Part shown: positions 1 to 6,479 of the stretch, in pieces | Numbering within the stretch: position 1 is the stretch's first letter | How the letters are laid out: every line of letters begins with the position of its first letter | Source of the DNA: Chitinophaga pinensis | GTDB lineage: Bacteria > Bacteroidota > Bacteroidia > Flavobacteriales_D > Crocinitomicaceae | Assembly (NCBI GenBank): GCA_945870115.1 | Contig: CAMBRH010000035.1 | Coordinates: 1 to 16,655, forward strand | Reading direction: 5' to 3' | Length of the DNA: 16,655 bases | The notes under the pieces: model-generated | Database searches by the model: none | What the model was told of the DNA's origin: nothing | What the model saw: the letters and a program-made list of their open reading frames with translations, nothing else | Position numbers and translations under genes: made by a program

Positions 1-71
1 GACGCAAAACTGTAATTACGTAGTTCGAGCTCTTTAATGAAACGCTCTACTAAAATTGAATGATTTTTCAT
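1..71 (-). CDS. Partial CDS, N-terminus resembling a tyrosine recombinase/integrase
   Basis: An open frame starts at the ATG read from 71 to 69 and stays open to the window edge, giving 24 residues that begin MKNHSILVERFIKELELRNY and continue SFAS. The pattern of a short helix, then F-I-K-E-L-E-L and R-N-Y-S, resembles the start of the SAM-like core-binding domain found at the N-terminus of phage-type integrases and Xer-like recombinases. No catalytic residue lies inside the window, so the family call is a resemblance only. The gene would continue to the left. A GC-rich 12-nt inverted repeat at 128-139 lies about 57 bp upstream of the start. It could equally be the start of an unrelated helical protein. 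Confidence 0.4.
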   Translation of the reverse strand, partial: MKNHSILVERFIKELELRNYSFA

Positions 72-127
72 TTGATAAAATTTAAAGTTTGTACTCTAAA
101 TTTATCATTCTTTTGGTTTGTGTGATT

Positions 128-139
128 ACCGCTTGCGGT
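128..139. repeat. Short GC-rich inverted repeat
   Basis: ACCGC-TT-GCGGT stands out in very AT-rich DNA between the S4-domain gene and the partial integrase-like gene. Related GGTTT and AACC words flank it at 114-118, 137-141 and 148-151. Neither strand has a T-run after the stem, so it is not an obvious intrinsic terminator. It may be a protein-binding or recombination site, or chance. The rest of 72-175 shows nothing recognisable. Confidence 0.3.
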
Positions 140-175
140 TTAGTTCAACCTACATATTTGTCTAAAATGCTTGAA

Positions 176-547
176 TTAAAAATCTAAAAAATCATCAATA
201 TCTCTTCGGTCTTTTTTACTTGGTTTTCCAGATCCATTGTCTCGATAAACACTTTGAGCAAGTTGATATTGTTTGTGACGTTCAATTTCTTCAGGTTTAG
301 TAATGTCTAAAATGTAATTTTCAACAAGTTTAGCTCCCAATCTTTTGTCTATTAAATCTTTAACTTTATATTCAAAAACAGCAGCATTTTTATGAATGGA
401 AATGACATCAGTTATTTTTACTTCTCTGGAAGATTTTACTTGAGAATGATTTAGTTTCACCTTTCCTTTTGAAATCAATTCAGAAGCTTGAGAACGCGTT
501 TTTGCTAAACGCACACACCATAAATATTTATCAAAACGTATAGCCAT
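176..547 (-). CDS. S4-domain RNA-binding protein (HslR/Hsp15-like)
   Basis: This 123-residue protein has an N-terminal S4 RNA-binding domain at about residues 3-65. It opens with RFDKYLWCVRLAKTRSQA, matching the 'R-D-K-W-L-W ... K-T-R-S' signature of the Hsp15/HslR family, and continues with the G-K-V-K-L-N motif typical of S4 folds. The C-terminal tail of about 40 residues is charged and lysine/arginine-rich (SGKPSKKDRRD), also typical. In E. coli, Hsp15 binds free 50S subunits carrying a stalled nascent chain; a similar ribosome-rescue role is inferred here. The ATG lies 9 bp after the stop of the upstream MmcQ/YjbR-like gene, so the two are probably cotranscribed. The Shine-Dalgarno sequence is weak, as is common in Bacteroidota. 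Confidence 0.88.
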   Translation of the reverse strand: MAIRFDKYLWCVRLAKTRSQASELISKGKVKLNHSQVKSSREVKITDVISIHKNAAVFEYKVKDLIDKRLGAKLVENYILDITKPEEIERHKQYQLAQSVYRDNGSGKPSKKDRRDIDDFLDF

Positions 548-556
548 CTTTGTAAT

Positions 557-904
557 TCAATTTAATGTATCTCTAAATTTCTTTGGCAAGGAAGAAAAAA
601 CCAAATCGTAAGAATGTTTAGTTAATTCAAAAATCATTAAATCATCGACATCAGAATTGATAGAAACAGTATTCCAATGCTTTTTACTCATGTGATAACC
701 TGGATTTATTCCATCATAGCGTTCTCTTAAGTCCAGTGCTTTTTCTGGATCACATTTCAGGTTTATTCCTTCAAATTTATCTACATTAAACAAAGCAAAC
801 ATTTTTCCATACACTTTTAAAACCAAAGTAGTTTTATCAAAAGGAAAACCATCGGTTACTCCGTCTAATTTGAGGCAAAAATTGGTGTAGTCTTCTATGT
901 TCAT
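557..904 (-). CDS. MmcQ/YjbR family protein
   Basis: This 115-residue protein is the normal length for the MmcQ/YjbR family. Visible family features are an N-terminal helix with a L-D-G-V-x-D/E-x-F-P-F-D pattern, the strand K-V-x-G-K-M-F-A-L-F, the N-L-K-C-D-P segment, and a central H-M-S-K-K-H-W-N-T-V motif followed by a C-terminal helix. The fold resembles the CyaY (frataxin-like) and DNA-binding double-wing folds. Some members are annotated as DNA-binding, but no specific role is established. It is a soluble single-domain protein with no signal peptide. It is the upstream member of a likely two-gene unit with the S4-domain gene. The upstream intergenic stretch (905-980) has no TAnnTTTG box that I can see. 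Confidence 0.85.
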   Translation of the reverse strand: MNIEDYTNFCLKLDGVTDGFPFDKTTLVLKVYGKMFALFNVDKFEGINLKCDPEKALDLRERYDGINPGYHMSKKHWNTVSINSDVDDLMIFELTKHSYDLVFSSLPKKFRDTLN

Positions 905-980
905 TTTTTGGATTCTAGGATATTAAGACTTTAATCTTTTGTAAAATTCAAAAGGTTGAATATTTTCAATATGTCATAAT

Positions 981-1030
981 CGAAAAAAGATTCAAAAGTC
1001 AAGAAAAATGTATTCTTACCTTTTGAATCT
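981..1030 (-). terminator. Intrinsic terminator after the desaturase gene
   Basis: Positions 988-1005 pair with 1013-1030 (11 bp, a 2-nt mismatch, then 5 bp) around a 7-nt loop. On the minus strand the stem is followed by a six-T run (983-988 on the plus strand are A). The hairpin lies about 75 bp downstream of the desaturase stop and upstream of the MmcQ gene, separating the two units. The plus strand has no T-run, so it works in one direction. Confidence 0.75.
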
Positions 1031-1069
1031 TCATTCTGAAATTAAAATTATTATCTACTAAAAATAAAA

Positions 1070-1104
1070 GTCTTATGTCTTTCGTCTTTTAGTCTTATGT
1101 CTAA
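1070..1104. repeat. Degenerate GTCTNNN heptad array (copy 1)
   Basis: Five imperfect tandem units lie end to end: GTCTTAT, GTCTTTC, GTCTTTTA, GTCTTAT and GTCTAAT. One unit is 8 nt. The array ends at the stop codon of the desaturase gene (TAA at 1105-1107, minus strand). Related arrays are at 5281-5317 and 6449-6477. Confidence 0.7.
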
Positions 1105-2211
1105 TTAATGTATAGCTGGAGCAAAATCTTTATTCCCCAAATCTCTCAACATTTTTGTATGCTCTCTTAAAGCATCACCAAACGTAACTTGAGAAAAATA
1201 AGGTAAATTAAACTCTTCAGCAGTTGCTTTTACAATTTTTGCTAATTTATTGTAATGAACGTGACAAATATTTGGAAATAAATGGTGCTCAATTTGGAAA
1301 TTTAAACCCCCAACATACCATGAAAACAATTTAGCTTTTGGAGCAAAATTAGCAGTATTATATAATTGACTAACTGCCCAATCAGCATCAATAACACCAC
1401 TTTCATCTGGAACTGGGTAATTAGAAGTTGGAACAACGTGAGCAGGTTGAAAAATCATACCTAAAATTAAACCCATAATAAAGTGCATCATCAAGAAACA
1501 TAAAACGGTAGCCCACCATGAAAGTGGAGAAAAAATTAAAGGTAAAGTGAAGATAACCGCAAAATAAATAACCTTCGTTAGTGCAATTTGAAAAAGCAGT
1601 TTACCCAAGGTTGTATCTTGAGTTTTCATTAAATCTTGTTTATTATATTTAAATGCTTGTCGATAATCTTTCACTGTTGCCCACATTAAAGTCATTAAAC
1701 CATAGAAAAACCAAGCATAAATATGCTGGTATTTGTGCATTGGCAATCTTTCTTCATTTGGAGAAAAACGCATTACTTTGCCCGGATTGATATCATCATC
1801 CATACCTGTTACATTTGTATAAGTATGATGTAAAACATTGTGTTGAATTCTCCAATTTGTAGCACTTCCCCCAGCAGCATTGATTAAACAACCTAAAAAA
1901 TAGTTAACCCATTTGTTTTTCGAATAAGCTCCGTGATTTGCATCGTGCATGATGGAAAGTCCAATTCCAGCCATTCCGAAACCCATCAAAGCCCACATTA
2001 GTATTGTTAATCCAGTACTTTGAACAACAGTCAATAATAAGATAAATGGAACGACATATAAAGCAGTCATGAAAATAGTTTTTAAAACCATGTTCGTATT
2101 TGCAAAGCGAGAAATGTTTTTTTCTTTGAAATAATCTCTAACTCGCGCTTGCAATGTTTTATAAAAATCAGCATTGTGTGATTTAGAAAATGTAATGTTT
2201 TGTAAACTCAT
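1105..2211 (-). CDS. Membrane fatty acid desaturase (acyl-lipid/acyl-CoA, front-end type)
   Basis: This 368-residue integral membrane enzyme has the three histidine boxes that hold the di-iron centre: HDANH (89-93), HNVLHH (124-129) and QIEHH (306-310). The glutamine that begins the third box is typical of 'front-end' (delta-5/6, linoleoyl-CoA-like) desaturases. There are hydrophobic spans at about 45-85 and 205-255, with shorter ones near 100-115 and 165-180. No cytochrome b5 domain is fused at the N-terminus, so a separate electron donor is expected. The enzyme would insert a cis double bond into membrane acyl chains, adjusting fluidity; exact substrate and regiospecificity cannot be read from sequence. 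It is monocistronic by context: divergent from ispG, with its own terminator downstream at 981-1030. Confidence 0.92.
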   Translation of the reverse strand: MSLQNITFSKSHNADFYKTLQARVRDYFKEKNISRFANTNMVLKTIFMTALYVVPFILLLTVVQSTGLTILMWALMGFGMAGIGLSIMHDANHGAYSKNKWVNYFLGCLINAAGGSATNWRIQHNVLHHTYTNVTGMDDDINPGKVMRFSPNEERLPMHKYQHIYAWFFYGLMTLMWATVKDYRQAFKYNKQDLMKTQDTTLGKLLFQIALTKVIYFAVIFTLPLIFSPLSWWATVLCFLMMHFIMGLILGMIFQPAHVVPTSNYPVPDESGVIDADWAVSQLYNTANFAPKAKLFSWYVGGLNFQIEHHLFPNICHVHYNKLAKIVKATAEEFNLPYFSQVTFGDALREHTKMLRDLGNKDFAPAIH

Positions 2212-2230
2212 TTTTTAATAATTTAATGAA

Positions 2231-2238
2231 CAAAGTTA
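2231..2238 (-). promoter_or_regulatory. Candidate -7 box for the desaturase gene
   Basis: Read on the minus strand this is TAACTTTG, an exact match to the Bacteroidota TAnnTTTG -7 consensus, 19 bp before the start codon. No good TTTG -33 element stands at the usual distance, so the call rests on the -7 box and position alone. The leader would be short. Confidence 0.5.
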
Positions 2239-2322
2239 AAGATTTTTTTTAGTTTGAAAAAATTTTTCGACCAAAATTAACAATATATGTGATAAACGTT
2301 TTTTACATAAACATTAATATGC

Positions 2323-2330
2323 TAATTTTG
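2323..2330 (+). promoter_or_regulatory. Candidate -7 box for ispG
   Basis: TAATTTTG matches TAnnTTTG and lies 22 bp upstream of the ispG ATG. The expected -33 region is T-rich (2299-2304) but has no clean TTTG. The 2212-2352 region therefore appears to hold back-to-back promoters for the desaturase and ispG. Confidence 0.5.
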
Positions 2331-2352
2331 TTTTGTCTAAAAATTAATTAAA

Positions 2353-4284
2353 ATGCAAGCAAGTTCTGAATTTCCATATTGTGAAAATTATTTTTCACGA
2401 ATCAAAAATCCAACAACAGAAATTACGATTGGAAATTTAAAACTTGGTGGAGAAAATCCAATTCGGGTTCAATCAATGACTACAACCGATACCATGAATA
2501 CGGAAGGGTCTGTAGAACAATCAATTCGAATGATTGATGCTGGTTGCGAATTGGTTAGACTTACAGCTCCAAGTAAAAATGAAGCAGTAAATTTAGGAGA
2601 AATTAAACGAATCTTAAATGAAAAAGGATATTTCGCTCCTTTGGTTGCCGACATTCATTTTACGCCAAATGCAGCAGAAATAGCAGCCAAACTAATTGAA
2701 AAAGTAAGGGTAAATCCAGGAAATTACGCCGATAAAAAGAAGTTTGAAGAAATTGACTACACCAATGATTCTTATGAAAAAGAACTAATAAGAATAGAGC
2801 AAAAATTTACACCATTAATACATATTTGCAAAGAATACGGGACCGCGATGCGAATAGGAACTAACCATGGCTCACTTTCAGATCGTATTTTAAGTCGTTT
2901 TGGAGATACTCCTGAAGGAATGGTTGAATCAGCAATGGAATTTTTGCGTATTTGTGTAAAAAATAATTATCACAATTTGGTCATTTCCATGAAAGCAAGC
3001 AATACTTTGGTTATGGTTCAAGCTTATAGATTGTTGGTTTCCACAATGAAAAAAGAAGGAATGTATTTTCCTTTGCATCTTGGTGTTACAGAAGCTGGAG
3101 ATGGTGAAGATGGAAGAATAAAATCCGCCGTTGGAATTGGTGCATTATTGGAAGACGGTTTGGGAGATACGATTCGAGTTTCTTTAACAGAAGATCCAGA
3201 ATTCGAAATTCCTGTAGCCAAAAAATTGATTGAAAAGTACGAAAACTATTCTAATATTAAATTAGTTGAAACTAATAATAATTTAACATATAATCCTTTT
3301 GAATACAATAAAAGATTAAGTTTTGAAAATAAAAATATTGGAGGAAAAAATCACCCAATTGTATTTGCTGACTTATCAAAAAAAGAAGAAATTAATCCTG
3401 CAAATTTTTTCGGTTTTGGTTATTCTTATTCTGTCCAATTAGACAAATGGAATTTACAAGATTTGGCAGCAGATTATGTTTTTTTAGGAAATAGGGAATT
3501 GAATTTTGAAATCCCTGGAACATTAGGTGCAGTTTTTAATGCTGAAATTTGGTCAGAAAAATACCAAAATCAAAAACATTGTTATCCGATTTTTAATAAA
3601 AATAATATTGATAATAATGCTGTCTCAAATTTAGATTTGTATTTTTTAGAACTTGATTTAGAAGAAGATAATTTAGAATTAATTGAAATAAATAAAAAAG
3701 CAATTTTAGTTGTAACTATAAATTTAGATAATAAAACACAAGTTTTAAGAAATTTTAGATGTGAAATGGATTTACATAATTTTGAAAATCCTGTTATCCT
3801 AAAAATGAATTATGAAACAAGTGACTTGGAACGTTTTCAATTAAATGCTTCGGCAGACCTTGGAGTTCATTTTATTGATGGTTTTGGTGATGGAATTTGG
3901 ATAAATGGAAATCATCCAATAAAAGATATTAATTCTTTGAGTTTTGGAATTTTGCAAGCAACAAGAACAAGAATTTCAAAAACTGAGTACATTTCTTGTC
4001 CATCTTGTGGAAGAACTTTATTTGATTTGCAAGAAACAACACAAAAAATTCGTTTAAGAACTTCGCATTTAAAGGGATTAAAGATTGGAATTATGGGTTG
4101 CATTGTAAATGGACCTGGAGAAATGGCTGATGCTGATTATGGTTATGTTGGAACTGGACCAGGAAAAATAAATTTATACAAAGAAAAAACAGTTGTCCGC
4201 AAGAATGTTGATGAAAGTAATGCCGTAGATGCTTTGATTGATTTGATCAAGGAAAATGGAGATTGGATTGAAACTGAGTTATGA
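2353..4284 (+). CDS. ispG: 4-hydroxy-3-methylbut-2-enyl diphosphate synthase, long form
   Basis: IspG (GcpE) is the [4Fe-4S] enzyme that converts 2-C-methyl-D-erythritol 2,4-cyclodiphosphate to HMBPP in the MEP isoprenoid pathway. The N-terminal TIM-barrel part carries the hallmarks P-I-R-V-Q-S-M-T-T-T-D-T, L-V-R-L-T-A-P, P-L-V-A-D-I-H-F and R-V-N-P-G-N. The C-terminal cluster domain has C549 and C552 (ISCPSCGRT) plus C583 and E590 (MGCIVNGPGE), which correspond by homology to the three Cys and one Glu ligands. At 643 residues it is far longer than the E. coli type (about 370). The extra domain, between about residues 300 and 520, is the long form also known from plants, Chlamydia and other Bacteroidota. 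It begins at an ATG just after the -7 box, and its stop lies inside a palindromic repeat. Confidence 0.97.
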   Translation: MQASSEFPYCENYFSRIKNPTTEITIGNLKLGGENPIRVQSMTTTDTMNTEGSVEQSIRMIDAGCELVRLTAPSKNEAVNLGEIKRILNEKGYFAPLVADIHFTPNAAEIAAKLIEKVRVNPGNYADKKKFEEIDYTNDSYEKELIRIEQKFTPLIHICKEYGTAMRIGTNHGSLSDRILSRFGDTPEGMVESAMEFLRICVKNNYHNLVISMKASNTLVMVQAYRLLVSTMKKEGMYFPLHLGVTEAGDGEDGRIKSAVGIGALLEDGLGDTIRVSLTEDPEFEIPVAKKLIEKYENYSNIKLVETNNNLTYNPFEYNKRLSFENKNIGGKNHPIVFADLSKKEEINPANFFGFGYSYSVQLDKWNLQDLAADYVFLGNRELNFEIPGTLGAVFNAEIWSEKYQNQKHCYPIFNKNNIDNNAVSNLDLYFLELDLEEDNLELIEINKKAILVVTINLDNKTQVLRNFRCEMDLHNFENPVILKMNYETSDLERFQLNASADLGVHFIDGFGDGIWINGNHPIKDINSLSFGILQATRTRISKTEYISCPSCGRTLFDLQETTQKIRLRTSHLKGLKIGIMGCIVNGPGEMADADYGYVGTGPGKINLYKEKTVVRKNVDESNAVDALIDLIKENGDWIETEL

Positions 4285-4375
4285 ATGTTGAGTTATGAGT
4301 TATGAATAAATGTCTGAAAAATCAATTTCCTTAGATACAAACTAACTCATCACCCATCACTCATAATTCATAACT
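4277..4375. repeat. Palindromic GAGTTAT-heptad element at the ispG 3' end
   Basis: Two 31-nt arms (4277-4307 and 4345-4375) are inverted copies of each other at 25 of 31 positions, with a 10-bp perfect outer end (AGTTATGAAT/ATTCATAACT) and a 37-nt spacer. The left arm is built from GAGTTAT-like 7-mers and contains the ispG stop codon (4282-4284). A related element of the same arm length lies at 10230-10312. As RNA it would form a strong hairpin at the ispG 3' end and could act in termination or mRNA stability. No perfect T-run follows directly. Confidence 0.75.
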
Positions 4376-4437
4376 ATATACACTTTTTTCACTTTTATAC
4401 GTTAATATAATAAGATTATTATTAATTTGGCACTTGT

Positions 4438-5100
4438 ATGATAGCAAAAGATTTAATAACAGACGAAATTCCTCCATTAAAGCACACAGATACTGGTGAA
4501 ACAGCTTTACGATGGATGGATGAATTTAAGGTTTCACATCTTCCCGTTTTGAAGAATGATAATTTTGTGGGCTTAATTTCTGAAAGTGATATTTTGGATA
4601 GACAAGATTTAGAACAATCTTTGGATGTTTTATTTGATCATTTGCCTCGACCTTATGTAAAGGAAAATGCGCATATCTATGAAGTTCTTTTCAAGGTTGC
4701 AGAACACAAAATTTCGGTAATTCCAATTCTTCATGAAGATGAAACGTATGCTGGTTGTACAAGTATTCATCAATTAATCATGTTGATTGCAAATACTGGA
4801 AGTATCAAAGAAACTGGTGGAATAATTGTTTTAGAAGTAAATGAAATCGATTATTCTTTGGCTCAAATTGCTCAAATCGTTGAGAGTAATAACGCGAAAA
4901 TTTTAAGTTCCTACATATTTTCTTCACCTGATTCTACAAAACTAGAAGTAACCTTAAAAATAAATAAAATTGAATTAGGAAGTATTATTCGAACTTTTGA
5001 AAGATACGATTACATTATTAGTGCTTCTTATCAAAAAAATAATTCTGATGAAGATTTACAGATGAGGTATGATGCAGTAATTAATTTCTTGAAATTCTAA
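4438..5100 (+). CDS. CBS-domain protein encoded next to NAD kinase
   Basis: This 220-residue soluble protein has two tandem CBS domains at about residues 1-58 and 65-118. The first has the H-L-P-V-L-x-x-D-x-F-V-G-L-I-S-E-S-D-I pattern, the second I-S-V-I-P-I-L-H-E-D-E-T-Y-A-G. They are followed by a C-terminal region (about 125-205) of alternating strands and helices that looks like an ACT-like fold. CBS pairs usually sense adenine nucleotides, and an NAD-kinase neighbour would fit such a ligand, but this is inference. From memory, CBS gene-nadK adjacency is common in flavobacteria. A TTAATTTG near-match to a -7 box lies just upstream (about 4424-4431). The stop codon marks the beginning of a fold-back repeat. 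Confidence 0.8.
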   Translation: MIAKDLITDEIPPLKHTDTGETALRWMDEFKVSHLPVLKNDNFVGLISESDILDRQDLEQSLDVLFDHLPRPYVKENAHIYEVLFKVAEHKISVIPILHEDETYAGCTSIHQLIMLIANTGSIKETGGIIVLEVNEIDYSLAQIAQIVESNNAKILSSYIFSSPDSTKLEVTLKINKIELGSIIRTFERYDYIISASYQKNNSDEDLQMRYDAVINFLKF

Positions 5101-5224
5101 GACTTGCTTATAAAATCTAATTTCTTCGTTACTTTTAGTTATAAATTTATCATCAACATGAGTTGACTCAAAACTTATAACTTTCAAAAGTGCCTCGAAC
5201 TTAAATTTTCTAATTCAAGTCTTA
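5098..5224. repeat. 127-bp imperfect fold-back element between the CBS gene and nadK
   Basis: The outer ends TAAGACTTG (5098-5106) and CAAGTCTTA (5216-5224) are perfect 9-bp inverted repeats. A nested pair, 5131-5144 against 5175-5191, shares ACTTTT...TTATAA on one arm and its complement on the other, with a 3-nt bulge. The stretches between the two pairs also align in part. The left end coincides with the TAA stop of the CBS gene. The overall form resembles a MITE-like or REP-like mobile palindrome, but there is no second copy in this window to prove it. Confidence 0.5.
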
Positions 5225-5280
5225 ATTTAATATTATTTTAAAACTGTCAAAAAAATAAATCATTTATCTACAAAAATCAA

Positions 5281-5317
5281 GTCTAAAGTCTTTTGTCTAA
5301 AAATCTAAAAATCTAAT
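5281..5317. repeat. Degenerate GTCTNNN heptad array (copy 2) abutting the nadK start
   Basis: The units GTCTAAA, GTCTTTT, GTCTAAA, AATCTAAA and AATCTAAT run directly into the TTG start codon of nadK. It is the same degenerate 7-mer family and absolute orientation as the arrays at 1070-1104 and 6449-6477. Confidence 0.65.
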
Positions 5318-5318
5318 T

Positions 5319-6197
5319 TTGAATATAGCTATATACGGTCGGAAAATTACCAAACAAAATACTTCTTATTTTGAAAACATTCTTAAAACATTGGATGTTT
5401 TGGGTTGGAATGCTGTTTTGGAAAAAGATTTGAAAGATCAACTTGAAAAAAAGGTTGGTATTTCTGATAAATACAAAACCTTTGAAACTTTCCACGATTT
5501 AAAAAAAGGAATTGATTTGGCTGTAAGTGTAGGTGGAGATGGAACTTTTATTCAAATGGTAAAATACGTTCGGGATAGTGAAGTTCCAATTACTGGAGTA
5601 AATATGGGACGTTTGGGCTTTTTAGCGAATGTAAATCCAGAAAATTTTGAACTTACCATGCAAATGGTGAAAGATAAAAAGTATGAATTCCAAAAACGTT
5701 CTTTGCTACGAGTTCATACAAATGAAGACTTATTTGGAGAAGACAACATTGCCTTAAACGAAGTTACTTTACATAAAAAAGATACTTCTTCCATGATTAC
5801 AGTGCATGCAAGTTTGAACGATAATTACTTAAATTCTTATTGGGCAGATGGTTTAATTGTTGCAACACCAACAGGATCAACCGCTTATAATTTAAGTTGT
5901 GGAGGTCCAATCATAACTCCTGGTTGTCAAGTTCATATTCTGACTCCAATTGCACCGCATAATTTGAATGTTCGACCAATGGTTGTTCCAGATAATTTCC
6001 CCATAAAATTAAGTATTGAAGGGCGAGATCGAAAATACTTGATTAGTTTAGATTCTAATTCAAAAAGCATTGCACAAGACGAAGAAGTTACGATTACCAA
6101 AGCAGAATTTTTGATAAATGTGGTAAAATTTGACGATAATAATTTTTTAGATACGATAAGAAATAAAATGTCTTGGGGAGTTGATAAGAGGAATTGA
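5319..6197 (+). CDS. nadK: NAD kinase, TTG start
   Basis: This 292-residue ATP-NAD kinase phosphorylates NAD to NADP. It has the GGDGT motif (residues 72-76) with the catalytic Asp74, then G-R-L-G-F-L-A (97-103), N-E (147-148) for NAD binding, and T-P-T-G-S-T-A-Y (183-190) followed by the glycine-rich C-G-G-P. Length and motif spacing are normal for the family. The start is TTG at 5319: the reading frame is closed by a TAA at 5298, no ATG lies between, and the encoded NIAIYGRK is the expected first beta strand of the family, so a downstream start would remove it. The only other candidate is ATT at 5316. A TAATTTTG sequence overlaps the start codon, so transcription probably comes from the CBS gene or a promoter further upstream. 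The gene after it is decayed. Confidence 0.95.
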   Translation: MNIAIYGRKITKQNTSYFENILKTLDVLGWNAVLEKDLKDQLEKKVGISDKYKTFETFHDLKKGIDLAVSVGGDGTFIQMVKYVRDSEVPITGVNMGRLGFLANVNPENFELTMQMVKDKKYEFQKRSLLRVHTNEDLFGEDNIALNEVTLHKKDTSSMITVHASLNDNYLNSYWADGLIVATPTGSTAYNLSCGGPIITPGCQVHILTPIAPHNLNVRPMVVPDNFPIKLSIEGRDRKYLISLDSNSKSIAQDEEVTITKAEFLINVVKFDDNNFLDTIRNKMSWGVDKRN

Positions 6198-6447
6198 ATG
6201 AAACACCAATTTTATAATAAAGTTTTAAAATTAAAAAAAGTTTATTTCTGACAATATTGTGTCTATGTTTTATAAACAGTTCTTTTGTTTTTGCTCAAAA
6301 CTAAACAAGAAATGCAAAAGGAGATGTAATGGGGAATCAGAAATTCAGCATAAAACTACTGGAATTCCCATAATTGATAACGACTGTTTGGACTAAATAT
6401 TCAAAGAATTCAAAGGCCTAAATAAACCTTATATCTATCTCAATTAG
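6198..6447 (+). pseudogene. Decayed gene for a small secreted protein
   Basis: An ATG directly after the nadK stop opens a frame (MKHQFYNKVLKLKK) that hits a stop at 6249-6251. A neighbouring frame, open from 6221, reads KIKKSLFLTILCLCFINSSF then VFAQN and a stop at 6302-6304. That is a convincing signal peptide (basic start, hydrophobic core, A-Q cleavage region) with no start codon of its own. Further on, a third frame encodes HKTTGIPIIDNDCLD, a stop at 6394-6396, then IFKEFKGLNKPYIYLN and a stop at 6445-6447. This is what a frameshifted, point-mutated secreted-protein gene would look like. The ancestral family is not recognised. It is possible that only the signal-peptide part is a true relic. 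Confidence 0.45.
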
Positions 6448-6448
6448 A

Positions 6449-6477
6449 GTCTTTTGTCCTATGTCATGTAGTCTTGT
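6449..6477. repeat. Degenerate GTCTNNN heptad array (copy 3) beside the metH relic
   Basis: The units are GTCTTTT, GTCCTAT, GTCATGTA and GTCTTGT. It lies 2 bp from the TAG stop of the metH relic, just as copy 1 touches the desaturase stop. This suggests these arrays are a recurrent feature of gene 3' ends on this strand. Confidence 0.55.
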
Positions 6478-6479
6478 AT

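Noticed and set aside
128..139. Intrinsic terminator for the S4-domain gene
   Set aside because: The stem is only 4-5 bp with a tiny loop, and no T-run follows on the minus strand.
1070..1104. CRISPR-like array
   Set aside because: The units are 7-8 nt, degenerate and adjacent without spacers, and no cas gene is present.
5313..5495. Minus-strand 60-codon open frame over the nadK start
   Set aside because: Antisense to the conserved N-terminus of NadK. It is phenylalanine/isoleucine-rich because of the AT-rich complement and has no supporting signals.
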